Shown here: positions 8,100 through 17,129 of the stretch, piece after piece
Position numbering within the stretch: position 1 is the first letter of the stretch
Layout of the letters: the number at the start of each line of letters is the position of its first letter
Source of the DNA: Photobacterium aquae
Lineage (GTDB): Bacteria > Pseudomonadota > Gammaproteobacteria > Enterobacterales > Vibrionaceae
DNA length: 64,000 nt
Direction of reading: 5' to 3'
NCBI RefSeq assembly: GCF_001029445.1
Contig: NZ_LDOT01000005.1
Coordinates: 151,682 to 215,681 of the forward strand
Program-made: the position numbers and the translations under genes
Notes under the pieces: model-generated
What the model was told of the DNA's origin: nothing
What the model saw: only the letters and a program-made list of their open reading frames with translations
Database searches by the model: none

Positions 8100-9269
8100 A
8101 TGAGTGACAAGCAACTTGCCACCGTCGCGGTTCGTAAAGGCATCGAGTCCGACTCTCAGTTCAACGCTGTTGTCCCGCCGCTCTATTTGACCACGACTTA
8201 CGGTTTTTCCCAACTTGGAGACGTTCCCACCTTCGATTATTCGCGTTCGGGCAATCCGACCCGCAATATGCTTGGCGAGGCATTGGCCGAGATGGAGGGC
8301 GGCGCTGCGGGGGTGGTAACGAATTGCGGCACGTCGGCAATCAACCTGTTAGCAACGGCACTGCTGGGGCCCGATGATCTGCTCATTGCCCCGCATGATT
8401 GCTATGGGGGCACGTACCGTTTGTTCAACTCACGAGCCGAGAAAGGGGATTTCAAGGTATGTTTTGTTGATCAGACTGATCCACTGGCTCTGGCTGAGGC
8501 GCTGGCGTTGCGGCCTAAGCTGGTGTGGGTCGAAACGCCTTCCAATCCGTTGCTGCGAATCATCGATATTGCCGCGCTGTGCCGGCAGTCTGCTGAGGCC
8601 GGTGCCCTCGTCGCGGTCGATAATACCTTCCTCTCGCCAATTCTGCAGCAGCCCTTGGCATTGGGGGCGGATTTTGTTGTCCACTCTACCACCAAGTATA
8701 TCAACGGCCATTCCGATGTCCTTGGCGGGGTGTTGGTAAGTAAGGATCCCGAGCAGGGTGAGCAGATAGCCTGGTGGGCGAACTGCATCGGGGCCACGGG
8801 CGCGCCGTTTGATGCCTATCTCACCCTGAGAGGCCTGCGCACGCTGGCACACCGGATGCGGGGGCATGAAGAGAACAGCCTGGCCATTCTTGCCTTCCTT
8901 CAGCAGCAGCCGCTGGTGGGGCATATCTATCACCCGAGCCAGCCGTCCCACCCCGGCCATGACATTGCCCTGCGCCAGCAGAAAGGGTTCGGGGCGATGC
9001 TGAGCTTCGAGCTGGCAGGAAGCATGGAGCAGCTTGAAACGTTCGTCCGCGAGCTGAGGTGTTTTTCATTAGCCGAATCCCTCGGGGGCACCGAAAGCCT
9101 TATCTGCCATCCGGCCAGTATGACCCATCGGGCGATGTCCGATGAGGCACAGCAAGAGGCGGGGCTAAAACCGACGTTGCTGCGCCTGTCGGTCGGGCTT
9201 GAAGACCCGCAGGATCTGATTGCGGATCTGGCACAGGCCTTCGCCAAGTCGGCGGAGGTGGCGGTATGA
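8100..9269 (+). CDS. metB: Cystathionine gamma-synthase
   Basis: PLP enzyme that joins O-succinylhomoserine and cysteine to cystathionine, the first transsulfuration step to methionine. The 389-residue product carries the PLP lysine in STTKYINGHSDV (K199) and the family segments YSRSGNPTRN and VETPSNPLLR. I start at ATG 8100, with AAGGA nine bases ahead, rather than at the upstream in-frame ATG 8061, which would add 13 residues. Its stop overlaps the metL start as ATGA, so the two are translationally coupled. Confidence 0.96.
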   Translation: MSDKQLATVAVRKGIESDSQFNAVVPPLYLTTTYGFSQLGDVPTFDYSRSGNPTRNMLGEALAEMEGGAAGVVTNCGTSAINLLATALLGPDDLLIAPHDCYGGTYRLFNSRAEKGDFKVCFVDQTDPLALAEALALRPKLVWVETPSNPLLRIIDIAALCRQSAEAGALVAVDNTFLSPILQQPLALGADFVVHSTTKYINGHSDVLGGVLVSKDPEQGEQIAWWANCIGATGAPFDAYLTLRGLRTLAHRMRGHEENSLAILAFLQQQPLVGHIYHPSQPSHPGHDIALRQQKGFGAMLSFELAGSMEQLETFVRELRCFSLAESLGGTESLICHPASMTHRAMSDEAQQEAGLKPTLLRLSVGLEDPQDLIADLAQAFAKSAEVAV

Positions 9270-11683
9270 GTGGACGAGTAGAGCGCCAGTTACACAAATT
9301 TGGCGGTAGCAGCCTGGCTGATGCCGAGTGTTATCGCCGGGTTGTCGCCATCGTCGGCGAGTATGCCGGAGAGCAGGATCTGGTGGTGGTGTCAGCGGCG
9401 GGAAAGACCACCAATAACCTGATCGAGTGGATGGCCCAGCTTGAGCAGGACGGTCGCCGGGCCCACGAAACCTTTCAGGAGCTGCGGGCTTTTCAGCAGC
9501 AGCTAATCGAAGAATTGCTCAGTGGCGAACCGGCAGATGCATTGCTGACCCAACTCCACCTCGAGCTTTCTGAGCTGGTGCAGCTCGGCGACAGGCCGTT
9601 GAGCACCGCTGAGCGGGCATGGGTGCTTGGGCATGGCGAGCAGTGGTCGGCACGCTTGCTGGCGGCCTTGCTGAGTCAAAGCGGGCTGGTGGCATCCTGT
9701 CTGGATTCGCGGACTTTCCTGAGGGCGGAGCGGGCGGCACAGCCCGAGGTCGACAGGGCCTTGTCATGGCCGCTGCTGCAGACCCAGCTGGCCCAGCAGC
9801 AACACCGGGTGGTGATCACCGGTTTTGTGGCGGGTAACCAAGCGGGGGAAACGGTGTTGCTCGGACGCAACGGCTCGGATTATTCCGCAACAGTGATCGG
9901 GGCGCTTGCTGGCGTTGGCCGAGTGACGATCTGGAGCGATGTGGCCGGCGTTTATAGTGCTGACCCGCACAAAGTCGGCGATGCCTGCCTATTGCCGCTG
10001 TTGCGACTTGATGAGGCCGATGAGCTGGCCCGACTGGCCGCTCCGGTGCTTCATAGTCGTACCTTGCAGCCGGTGGCGAACAGTGCCATTGATTTGACCT
10101 TGCGTTGCAGTCACCAGCCGGAGTCAGGCTCAACCCGGATTGAGCGGGTATTGGCATCTGGCCGGGGCGCAAAAATCGTGACGTCGTTGGAAGAGGTATG
10201 CCTGCTGGAGGTTCAGTGCCCCCGAGCCCATTTGCTGGAACCGATGGTGGCCGAGTTGGAGCGACTATTATTGCGTGCCCAGTTGGCGCCGCTGGCGAGG
10301 GATATTCAGACTGACAAGGGCCTGATCAGGCTGGCGTATACCTCGGAGATAGCGGGCGGGGTGCTGGCACTGTTGCAAGATAGCGGGATCGGGGTTGATC
10401 TTAAACTGCGCGAAGGCTTCTCGCTGGTTGCCGCCGTGGGGGCCGGGGTGGTGGCCAATGCGGTACACTGCCACGGTTTTTACCAGCAGCTCAAGCGCGA
10501 GCCGGTTGAGTTCATGACCGAGTCCGAATCGGGGCTCAGTTTGGTTGCTGTGTTGCGCCAGACCCGGCTTGATGATCTGATTGGGCGTCTTCACCAGCAA
10601 CTGTTCCAGGCCCAGAAGCGGCTCGGTTTGGTCTTATGCGGGAAAGGCAATATCGGCAGCCGTTGGCTGGCACTGTTTGAGCGCGAGAAAGCCAGCATTG
10701 AAAAGCGCCACGGCATGAGCTTTACCCTGATTGGCGTTGTCGACAGCCGCCAGTACTGGATTGATACAGAGGGTATTGAGCCGCAACGGGTTCTGGATGC
10801 GTTTGGTGATGAATCGGTCGAGTATCCCCCCGGTGATTGGCTGACTGAGTTATCCGGGCATGGCTATGACGATGTCATCGTGCTCGATGTGACGGCGAGC
10901 GAGGAACTGGCAGGGCGCTATCCGGCGATTGCCGAAGCGGGGCTCCACCTGATCTCGGCCAACAAGGTGGCGGGATCTGCCGCAGGGGATGATTACCATG
11001 CGGTGATTGATGCCTTTGCCAAGAGCAGCCGTTACTGGTTGTACAATGCCACGGTCGGGGCCGGGCTGCCGATCAACCATACCGTTCGTGATCTCAGCGA
11101 AAGCGGCGATACCATTATTGCCCTGTCGGGAATATTTTCGGGCACCCTGTCATGGCTGTTTCAGCAGTATGACGGCAGTATTCCGTTCTCGGTGCTGGTA
11201 GAGCAGGCGTGGCAGCAGGGCCTTACCGAGCCCGACCCGCGCCACGACTTGGATGGTAGTGACGTGATGCGCAAGCTGGTAATACTTGCCCGGGAGTCTG
11301 GGCTTGAGCTTGAGCCCGAGCAGGTCAAGGTCGAGGATTTGGTGCCGGAGGCAATGCGGAACCTGACCTTGGATGGATTCTTCGAGCAGGCCGAATTGTT
11401 GGACGCCGCACTTTCTGAGCGGCTGCGCAAGGCGCAGAGAGAGGACAAGGTACTGCGCTATGTCGCCCGCCTAGACCGTCACGGCAAGGCTGTGGTTGGA
11501 GTTGAGGCGCTTTCGGCAGAGCATGCGTTGGCCAACTTGCTGCCGTGCGATAATATTTTTGCCATCGAGAGCCATTGGTATCGCGACAATCCGTTGGTGA
11601 TCCGCGGTCCGGGGGCGGGACGAGATGTCACGGCCGGCGCCTTGCTCTCGGATATCAACCGAATGGCGACCATGTTGAAATAG
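9266..11683 (+). CDS. metL: Bifunctional aspartokinase II / homoserine dehydrogenase II
   Basis: Catalyses aspartate phosphorylation and reduction of aspartate semialdehyde to homoserine. The 805-residue product has an N-terminal amino acid kinase domain (HKFGGSSLAD), central ACT-like region, and a C-terminal homoserine dehydrogenase with the NAD-binding segment GKGNIGSRW and the signature region SGIFSGTLSWLF. Its position directly after metB under MetJ boxes identifies it as MetL, the methionine-regulated isozyme, and not ThrA. A terminator lies about 90 bases downstream. Confidence 0.96.
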   Translation: MSGRVERQLHKFGGSSLADAECYRRVVAIVGEYAGEQDLVVVSAAGKTTNNLIEWMAQLEQDGRRAHETFQELRAFQQQLIEELLSGEPADALLTQLHLELSELVQLGDRPLSTAERAWVLGHGEQWSARLLAALLSQSGLVASCLDSRTFLRAERAAQPEVDRALSWPLLQTQLAQQQHRVVITGFVAGNQAGETVLLGRNGSDYSATVIGALAGVGRVTIWSDVAGVYSADPHKVGDACLLPLLRLDEADELARLAAPVLHSRTLQPVANSAIDLTLRCSHQPESGSTRIERVLASGRGAKIVTSLEEVCLLEVQCPRAHLLEPMVAELERLLLRAQLAPLARDIQTDKGLIRLAYTSEIAGGVLALLQDSGIGVDLKLREGFSLVAAVGAGVVANAVHCHGFYQQLKREPVEFMTESESGLSLVAVLRQTRLDDLIGRLHQQLFQAQKRLGLVLCGKGNIGSRWLALFEREKASIEKRHGMSFTLIGVVDSRQYWIDTEGIEPQRVLDAFGDESVEYPPGDWLTELSGHGYDDVIVLDVTASEELAGRYPAIAEAGLHLISANKVAGSAAGDDYHAVIDAFAKSSRYWLYNATVGAGLPINHTVRDLSESGDTIIALSGIFSGTLSWLFQQYDGSIPFSVLVEQAWQQGLTEPDPRHDLDGSDVMRKLVILARESGLELEPEQVKVEDLVPEAMRNLTLDGFFEQAELLDAALSERLRKAQREDKVLRYVARLDRHGKAVVGVEALSAEHALANLLPCDNIFAIESHWYRDNPLVIRGPGAGRDVTAGALLSDINRMATMLK

Positions 11684-11772
11684 TGGTCGTTGCCGGGCAA
11701 GGGCAGAGCATGATCCTGCGGTTCGGACATCACTGAGAATGCTACAGCCGTGGATAGCAAAAATGACAGGAC

Positions 11773-11794
11773 AACCCGCTGCAAGGCGGGTTTT
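11773..11794 (+). terminator. Rho-independent terminator of metBL
   Basis: AACCCGC/GCGGGTT stem with a six-base loop ending in four T. Confidence 0.75.
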
Positions 11795-11855
11795 CTGTAT
11801 GCGGGCAGTTGAAAAAAACACAACATCAACATGAATAATCTTCAAGTTCGCTGTG

Positions 11856-11884
11856 TTGACTTTGAATGGGTTACCACGCATGAT
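11856..11884 (+). promoter_or_regulatory. metF promoter
   Basis: TTGACT and CATGAT with a 17-base spacer. Met boxes follow immediately, over the expected transcription start. Confidence 0.55.
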
Positions 11885-11886
11885 TT

Positions 11887-11910
11887 GGACATATAGACGT
11901 CTAAACGTTC
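11887..11910. promoter_or_regulatory. MetJ operator upstream of metF
   Basis: Three adjacent 8-bp units GGACATAT, AGACGTCT, AAACGTTC. The central one is the perfect met-box consensus. The array lies 50-73 bases before the metF ATG. Confidence 0.85.
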
Positions 11911-11950
11911 AAATTGAATACGATTGGCAGCGGAGTCTGCCGCAGGATAG

Positions 11951-12862
<912 letters not shown>

Positions 12863-12879
12863 CAGGGCTCAGACAAAAG

Positions 12880-12908
12880 AAAAGCCGCTTTGGAAGAAAG
12901 CGGCTTTT
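12880..12908. terminator. Bidirectional terminator between metF and aphA
   Basis: Perfect 12-bp stem AAAAGCCGCTTT/AAAGCGGCTTTT with a five-base loop and A/T tracts on both sides. It serves both converging genes. Confidence 0.9.
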
Positions 12909-12929
12909 GTGCATTTTGGTTTATTGTTT

Positions 12930-13493
12930 TTATAGCGCGACAGGGCTGTTTGGTGCGTCCATGTCTTTAAGCTCGGCCAATACTTCCTCTGCCCAGTCAA
13001 TCCACGCTTGGCGGTTGTGGGCAGCACGGCGCAAGGTCAGGCGGTCAAGGCGAGACTGGCGATCCATGTTTTGGTAGTTGGCAAAGTGGATATTTTCCAT
13101 TTCGTTATAGTGGTTGAGCAGGGAATGTGATTCCTCGATCAACGCTTCTAGCTGCTGTTGCATTGGCAGCGAGTTGTGGACGCCGCATACGGCCAGTTTC
13201 GCCGAAAACTCATCGCGGATTGTTGGGTTGCGAGCCGGCTCTTGGAACCATTCGAACAGTGCCTGGCGGCCGAGATCTGTTATCGAATAGACTTTGCGGT
13301 CAGGCTTGCCTTCCTGTGGTTCCAGCTTGCAGGTAACCTGATCGTTGCTGGCCATCTTGTTAAGTTCACGGTAAACCTGCTGGTGGCTGGCTTTCCAGAA
13401 ATAACCGATGCTGTGGGAAAACTCTTTGGTGATATCGTAACCGGTTGCGTCGCGGTTGCTCAGCACGGTCAGAATAACGTGTGGTAGTGACAT
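12930..13493 (-). CDS. aphA: PadR-family quorum-sensing regulator AphA
   Basis: In Vibrio, AphA is the master regulator at low cell density; in V. cholerae it also activates tcpPH with AphB. The 187-residue product starts MSLPHVILTVLSNRDATGYD, has a PadR winged helix (FWKASHQQVYRELNKM; QEGKPDRKVYSIT) and a C-terminal coiled dimerisation domain. The N-terminal 90 residues match my memory of V. cholerae AphA very closely, and the next gene is ppc as in V. cholerae. An AGAAGAG stretch adjoins the ATG. A LuxR/HapR-like operator and a possible upstream short ORF lie in its control region. Confidence 0.93.
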   Translation of the reverse strand: MSLPHVILTVLSNRDATGYDITKEFSHSIGYFWKASHQQVYRELNKMASNDQVTCKLEPQEGKPDRKVYSITDLGRQALFEWFQEPARNPTIRDEFSAKLAVCGVHNSLPMQQQLEALIEESHSLLNHYNEMENIHFANYQNMDRQSRLDRLTLRRAAHNRQAWIDWAEEVLAELKDMDAPNSPVAL

Positions 13494-13510
13494 CTCTTCT
13501 ATCCGTTAAA

Positions 13511-13618
13511 TTACAACAAAAAAGAAATCAATCGGACTAACATTACCCATCGCTCTTTGGCGTTTTTATAATCATGTTGTTGCAGTGCCCGATCGAGATC
13601 ACGTAGCATACACATCAT
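13511..13618 (-). CDS. Possible 35-residue small protein or upstream ORF in the aphA leader
   Basis: The frame starts with two consecutive ATG codons (MMCMLRDLDR) and ends with a TAA 17 bases before the aphA ATG. The product looks like one basic amphipathic helix: a charged middle (HDYKNAKERW) followed by a hydrophobic end (VMLVRLISFLL). I do not recognise it. No clear Shine-Dalgarno sequence precedes it, which argues against strong translation. It could be a chance ORF, a small helical protein, or a leader affecting aphA translation. Confidence 0.3.
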   Translation of the reverse strand: MMCMLRDLDRALQQHDYKNAKERWVMLVRLISFLL

Positions 13619-13636
13619 TGAGTTATTTATCGACAA
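13615..13636. promoter_or_regulatory. LuxR/HapR-like operator upstream of aphA
   Basis: Sixteen of 22 positions match the palindromic LuxR/HapR consensus as I know it (TTATTGATAAA followed by its mirror half). The half TTTATCGACAA fits 9 of 11. It is centred about 130 bases upstream of aphA. HapR and LuxR are known to repress aphA in vibrios, so the location fits. The match is partial and unproven. Confidence 0.5.
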
Positions 13637-13834
13637 CAGAATGTGATATCGGGAATTTCTGGTTAAACCAATTGCCCGTGTTGTGATGCTTGTCTTGTTC
13701 CTTGTGGTATAAGCACTAATAAGCAATGAGTGTTGTTTAAGTTCAAGTGCGTTCACAGCCTTAACAATAGACAAGCCTTGTTGCTTATTCTGTCTCAAAA
13801 ATGAGTCAAAAGTTCGAAAGGTTAAATGCCAATA

Positions 13835-13860
13835 AAAAAGCCACCCGAAGGTGGCTTTTT
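13835..13860 (-). terminator. Rho-independent terminator of ppc
   Basis: Perfect 11-bp stem AAAAAGCCACC/GGTGGCTTTTT around a CGAA loop, 22 bases after the ppc stop on the minus strand. Confidence 0.9.
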
Positions 13861-13881
13861 GCGTTGGGTTGCAATGTCGGA

Positions 13882-16512
13882 TCAGCCGGTGTTGCGCATA
13901 CCGGTTGCGATACCGGCGATGGTCACCATGAGGGCCTCTTCCAGCATTGGCGTTAGCTCTTCCTGCTGACGGGTACGGTACAGCAATTCGGCCTGGAGCA
14001 TGTTGAGTGGTTCGACATAGATATTACGCAGGCGGATAGACTCAGCTCCCCAAGGGTTCTGCTCCATCAGGTGGTCGTTGTTTTCGACGTTCAGTACCGC
14101 CTTGATATCGCGCTGGAGCTGGTCGCGCAGTTGCTGGCCTAGTGGCCATAGCTCAGGGGCCGTCAGCCGCTGGTCGTAGTATTGGGCGATCCCGATATTG
14201 GTCTTGGTAAAGACCATTTCCAGCATTCCTAAGCGGGTTGAGAAGAATGGCCATTCGCGGCACATTTCCTCGAGCTGGTCGCGGTGGCCCTTGTCGATCG
14301 AGAACTGGATCGCTTCGCCGGCACCGAGCCATGCAGGTAGCAGCAGGCGGTTCTGGCTCCATGCAAAGATCCAAGGAATCGCACGTAGGCTTTCGACGCC
14401 ACCTTGCGGGTTACGCTTGGCCGGGCGCGAGCCGAGCGGCAGTTTGCCGAGTTCTAGCTCAGGGGTGGCAGCGCGGAAGTAAGGGACAAATTCCGGATTG
14501 CCGCGCACTACATCGCGGTAGGCCTCGCAGGAGACTTCGGACAGGACATCCATCAGCTCGCCCCATTCCTTCTTCGGCTCAGGCGGCGGCAGCAGGTTAG
14601 CTTCGAGAATGGCACTGGCATAGAGGCTAAGGCTGTTGACGGCGACTTCCGGCAAGCCCAGCTTGAAGCGGATCATCTCACCTTGTTCGGTAACTCGCAG
14701 GCCGCCCTTCAGGCTGCGCGGTGGCTGTGACAGCAGCGCGGCATGGGCTGGGGCTCCGCCACGGCCGATGGACCCACCGCGGCCGTGGAACAAGGTCAGG
14801 TTGACCTCGGCTTCCTCGCAGACGCCGACCAGGGCTTCCATCGCACGGTATTGGGCCCAGCCAGCCGCCATGACACCGGCGTCTTTGGCCGAGTCGGAAT
14901 AGCCGATCATGACCATTTGGTGGTTTTGGATAAAGCCGCGGTACCAGTCGATGCCCATTAGCTGTTTGATCACCGCCTCGGCATTGTTGAGGTCGTCAAG
15001 GGTTTCGAACAGCGGGCACACGTCCATACGGAAGCGGCAACCGGCCTCTTGCAGTAACAGGTGTACGGCAAGCACATCGGAGGCAGTGCGGGCCATTGAA
15101 ATGACATAGGCACCGAGAGCCTCGCGTGGCTGGGTCGCAATGGCTCGGCAGGTGGCGATGACTTCGCGGACCTCGTCAGAAGGTTCCCACTCGCGTGGGA
15201 GCAGCGGACGTTTTGAGGCCAGTTCACGAACCAAGAACGCGACTTTGTCTTGCTCGTTCCATTGGTCGTAGTCGCCTAGGCCGAGGTAGCGGGTTAGCTC
15301 GGAAATCACATCGCTGTGGCGGGTGCTTTCCTGACGGATGTCGAGGCGTACCAGATGAACACCGAAGCACTTGATTCGGCGCAGAACGTCAAGCAGCAAG
15401 CCGTCGGCAATAATCCCCATGCCGCACTCGTGCAGTGACTGGTAGCAGGCGTGGAGAGGAACCCACAACTGGTCGACGTGGTCGATAATACCGAAGCTCG
15501 GGACGTCCATCCCCTTGATCTGGGCATCCAGCACATCGCGGGTGTTGGTCAGCTTGGTGCGAAGATCCTTGAGAATGGCACGGTAAGGCTCGTGTTCATT
15601 GCCAGCCCGCTCGCGGACAGTGTCGTTGCATTTGACCATCGACAGTTCGCTGACTAGCTCTTTGACATCCTTGAGGTAGAGATCGGCAGCCTTCCAGCGG
15701 GAAAGCAGCAGGACCTCGCGGGTTACCTCGGAGGTGACGAATGGGTTGCCGTCGCGGTCACCGCCCATCCAAGAGGAGAAGGTAACCGGAGCCGCATCAA
15801 TAGGCAGGCGCTCGCCAAGATGGGCGGTTAGCTTCTCGTCGAACTGGCGGAGGAATTCAGGTACCGCCTGCCACAGGGAGTTTTCTACCACCGCAAAGCC
15901 CCATTTGGCTTCGTCGAGCGGGGTTGGGCGCTGCTGGCGAATCACATCGGAATGCCAGGCTTGGGCAAGCAACTGCTCGAGGCGGCGCTCGACTTTGTGG
16001 CGTTCGGAGTTCGACAGTTCGCTCAGTTCCAGCTTGGACAGGCATTTGTTGATCTGTACCAGCTTGTGGATCATGGTGCGGCGGGCGATTTCTGTCGGGT
16101 GGGCCGTCAGAACCAGATCAATCTTCAGATCGCGGACGGCCTGAACCGAGTCGTATTGGCTGATGTCCTGGCTGTTGAGTTTGGCAAACAGGGCATCAAT
16201 GGCATCGGGACTGCAAATGTGCTCTTCGCTATGGCGCGAAACAGTGTGGTACTGCTCTGCGATGTTGGTTAGGTTGAGGAATTGGCTGAAGGCACGGGCT
16301 ACCGGCAGGAGCTCGTCATCGGGCAGGTTTTGCAGTTCATCGATCAGCTTGGCGCGATCATCCTGATTTCCTGCGCGTGCAGATTTTGACAGTTTGCGGA
16401 TAGTTTCTACTTTTTCGAGTAGCTCTTCACCATGCGCATCTTTAATGGTATTGCCCAGCATATGGCCAAGCATACTGACGTTACTTCTTAACGCGCTGTA
16501 CTTTTCGTTCAT
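13882..16512 (-). CDS. ppc: Phosphoenolpyruvate carboxylase
   Basis: Anaplerotic enzyme making oxaloacetate from PEP and bicarbonate, which supplies aspartate and glutamate precursors for the neighbouring methionine and arginine pathways. The product is 876 residues. It has the catalytic histidine motif [11 protein letters not shown], the glycine-rich loop [12 protein letters not shown], and ends with the canonical MRNTG carboxy terminus. I begin at the ATG at 16512 ([11 protein letters not shown]), where family homology starts. The frame is open for a further 89 codons upstream, but these look like noncoding sequence. Confidence 0.97.
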   Translation of the reverse strand: MNEKYSALRSNVSMLGHMLGNTIKDAHGEELLEKVETIRKLSKSARAGNQDDRAKLIDELQNLPDDELLPVARAFSQFLNLTNIAEQYHTVSRHSEEHICSPDAIDALFAKLNSQDISQYDSVQAVRDLKIDLVLTAHPTEIARRTMIHKLVQINKCLSKLELSELSNSERHKVERRLEQLLAQAWHSDVIRQQRPTPLDEAKWGFAVVENSLWQAVPEFLRQFDEKLTAHLGERLPIDAAPVTFSSWMGGDRDGNPFVTSEVTREVLLLSRWKAADLYLKDVKELVSELSMVKCNDTVRERAGNEHEPYRAILKDLRTKLTNTRDVLDAQIKGMDVPSFGIIDHVDQLWVPLHACYQSLHECGMGIIADGLLLDVLRRIKCFGVHLVRLDIRQESTRHSDVISELTRYLGLGDYDQWNEQDKVAFLVRELASKRPLLPREWEPSDEVREVIATCRAIATQPREALGAYVISMARTASDVLAVHLLLQEAGCRFRMDVCPLFETLDDLNNAEAVIKQLMGIDWYRGFIQNHQMVMIGYSDSAKDAGVMAAGWAQYRAMEALVGVCEEAEVNLTLFHGRGGSIGRGGAPAHAALLSQPPRSLKGGLRVTEQGEMIRFKLGLPEVAVNSLSLYASAILEANLLPPPEPKKEWGELMDVLSEVSCEAYRDVVRGNPEFVPYFRAATPELELGKLPLGSRPAKRNPQGGVESLRAIPWIFAWSQNRLLLPAWLGAGEAIQFSIDKGHRDQLEEMCREWPFFSTRLGMLEMVFTKTNIGIAQYYDQRLTAPELWPLGQQLRDQLQRDIKAVLNVENNDHLMEQNPWGAESIRLRNIYVEPLNMLQAELLYRTRQQEELTPMLEEALMVTIAGIATGMRNTG

Positions 16513-16854
16513 ATCGCATCCATCTCGTAAAAAAATTACATCCATTGATAACGTGATAAGAGGACAATCTAGCTGTGATCCGGCTCGAAGGTCAACAATG
16601 TTCGAATTTATCCATGATAAATCGCCCGGACATTGATTTTTGTCATAATCCGTAGCTGCTTTTGTAACTAACTTTCGTGAAATTGACTGATTAAGGCACG
16701 GTTTGTGCGTGCTGGTAGTACATTCTGCTTTAATTTTATCCGCTTCTGGCTTTTGCTGGCGAGATCTCCTGTTTTTCACGGTAGGTGATCCCTTCTTGTT
16801 AATCTGGTCTACCCTCTGTAAGGAAGAAATATTGTGTTTTTTTCATACAGCCTG
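16513..16854. other. ppc-argC intergenic region, ppc-proximal part; no gene seen
   Basis: In Vibrio cholerae the argE gene sits between ppc and argC, divergent from argC. Here there is no acetylornithine deacetylase ORF or recognisable remnant on either strand. The stretch should hold the ppc promoter, but I cannot point to convincing hexamers. Confidence 0.6.
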
Positions 16855-16883
16855 TTGACACCAAATATTAATATGGTAAACAT
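16855..16883 (+). promoter_or_regulatory. Candidate argCBGH promoter
   Basis: A perfect TTGACA -35 at 16855-16860 is followed after 17 bases by AAACAT, a poor -10 (an alternative is TAAACA at spacing 16). The -10 is covered by the first ARG box. An mRNA starting near 16890 would have about 240 bases of leader before argC. Confidence 0.55.
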
Positions 16884-16915
16884 ATAAATTCATTTGATGT
16901 GAATAAAAATATCTC
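16877..16915. promoter_or_regulatory. Pair of ARG boxes (ArgR operator) upstream of argC
   Basis: Two 18-bp half-conserved ARG boxes lie at 16877-16894 (good right half AATTCATT) and 16898-16915 (good left half TGTGAATAAAA). They are separated by three bases, the spacing used by E. coli ArgR hexamers. The first overlaps the candidate -10 region, so ArgR-arginine should repress the operon. Confidence 0.65.
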
Positions 16916-16993
16916 ATTGAGAAATTACACTGCCACGGATAGGCAGACCCAGAATTGTGATCTGACGGTCTCCCCTGAAAGGATATTGTTAAC

Positions 16994-17041
16994 ATGAACC
17001 AAGCGAAGCTATTCACCACAGTCTCCCTCCGACGACGCTAA
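16994..17041 (+). CDS. Putative arginine leader peptide of the argCBGH(A) operon
   Basis: A 15-codon ORF encodes [15 protein letters not shown]. The final three sense codons are CGA, CGA, CGC, followed directly by TAA. AAAGGA lies upstream with a 10-base spacing to the ATG. The ORF starts about 100 bases after the expected transcription start and stops 88 bases before argC. A run of codons for the pathway end product just before a stop is the hallmark of attenuator leader peptides. No similar arginine leader for argC is known to me. Translation is not proven. Confidence 0.6.
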   Translation: MNQAKLFTTVSLRRR

Positions 17042-17095
17042 GTCCTATTCGCTTGGTGCCCCCGTGCGCACCCCCTCATTGGCAGCATCTGCTGC
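16998..17095 (+). promoter_or_regulatory. Candidate attenuator structures in the argC leader RNA
   Basis: ACCAAGCGAA (16998-17007, codons 2-5 of the leader ORF) is perfectly complementary to TTCGCTTGGT (17048-17057, just after its stop), so the Arg codons lie in the loop. The right arm also overlaps a competing hairpin GGTGC/GCACC (17055-17072), and its TTGGT can pair with ACCAA at 17103-17107, close to the argC start. A third hairpin is GCAGC/GCTGC at 17082-17095. The 17058-17080 stretch is C-rich. No T-tract terminator is present, so Rho-dependent or translational attenuation is more likely than intrinsic termination. Confidence 0.5.
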
Positions 17096-17129
17096 ACGCC
17101 CATACCAAAGACAAAATAACGGAAAAACT

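Larger units (their letters stand above)
13494..13834. other. aphA-ppc intergenic region (aphA control region)
   Basis: This stretch of about 340 bases is unusually AT-rich for the window and carries the aphA upstream control sequence on the minus strand. I see a LuxR/HapR-like site (13615-13636) and a possible 35-codon ORF (13511-13618). A longer TTG-started reading of the same frame reaches 13798, but its N-terminal part looks random. The ppc terminator closes the region. Confidence 0.6.

Noticed and set aside
13619..13798. N-terminal extension of the aphA-upstream ORF from a TTG codon
   Set aside because: The sequence is low in structure, overlaps the LuxR-like operator, and the TTG has no ribosome binding site.
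16513..16779. 89-codon N-terminal extension of ppc
   Set aside because: Family homology begins at [11 protein letters not shown]; the extension looks like control region.
17055..17095. Classical Rho-independent terminator in the argC leader
   Set aside because: Hairpins exist but no T tract follows any of them, so intrinsic termination is unlikely.
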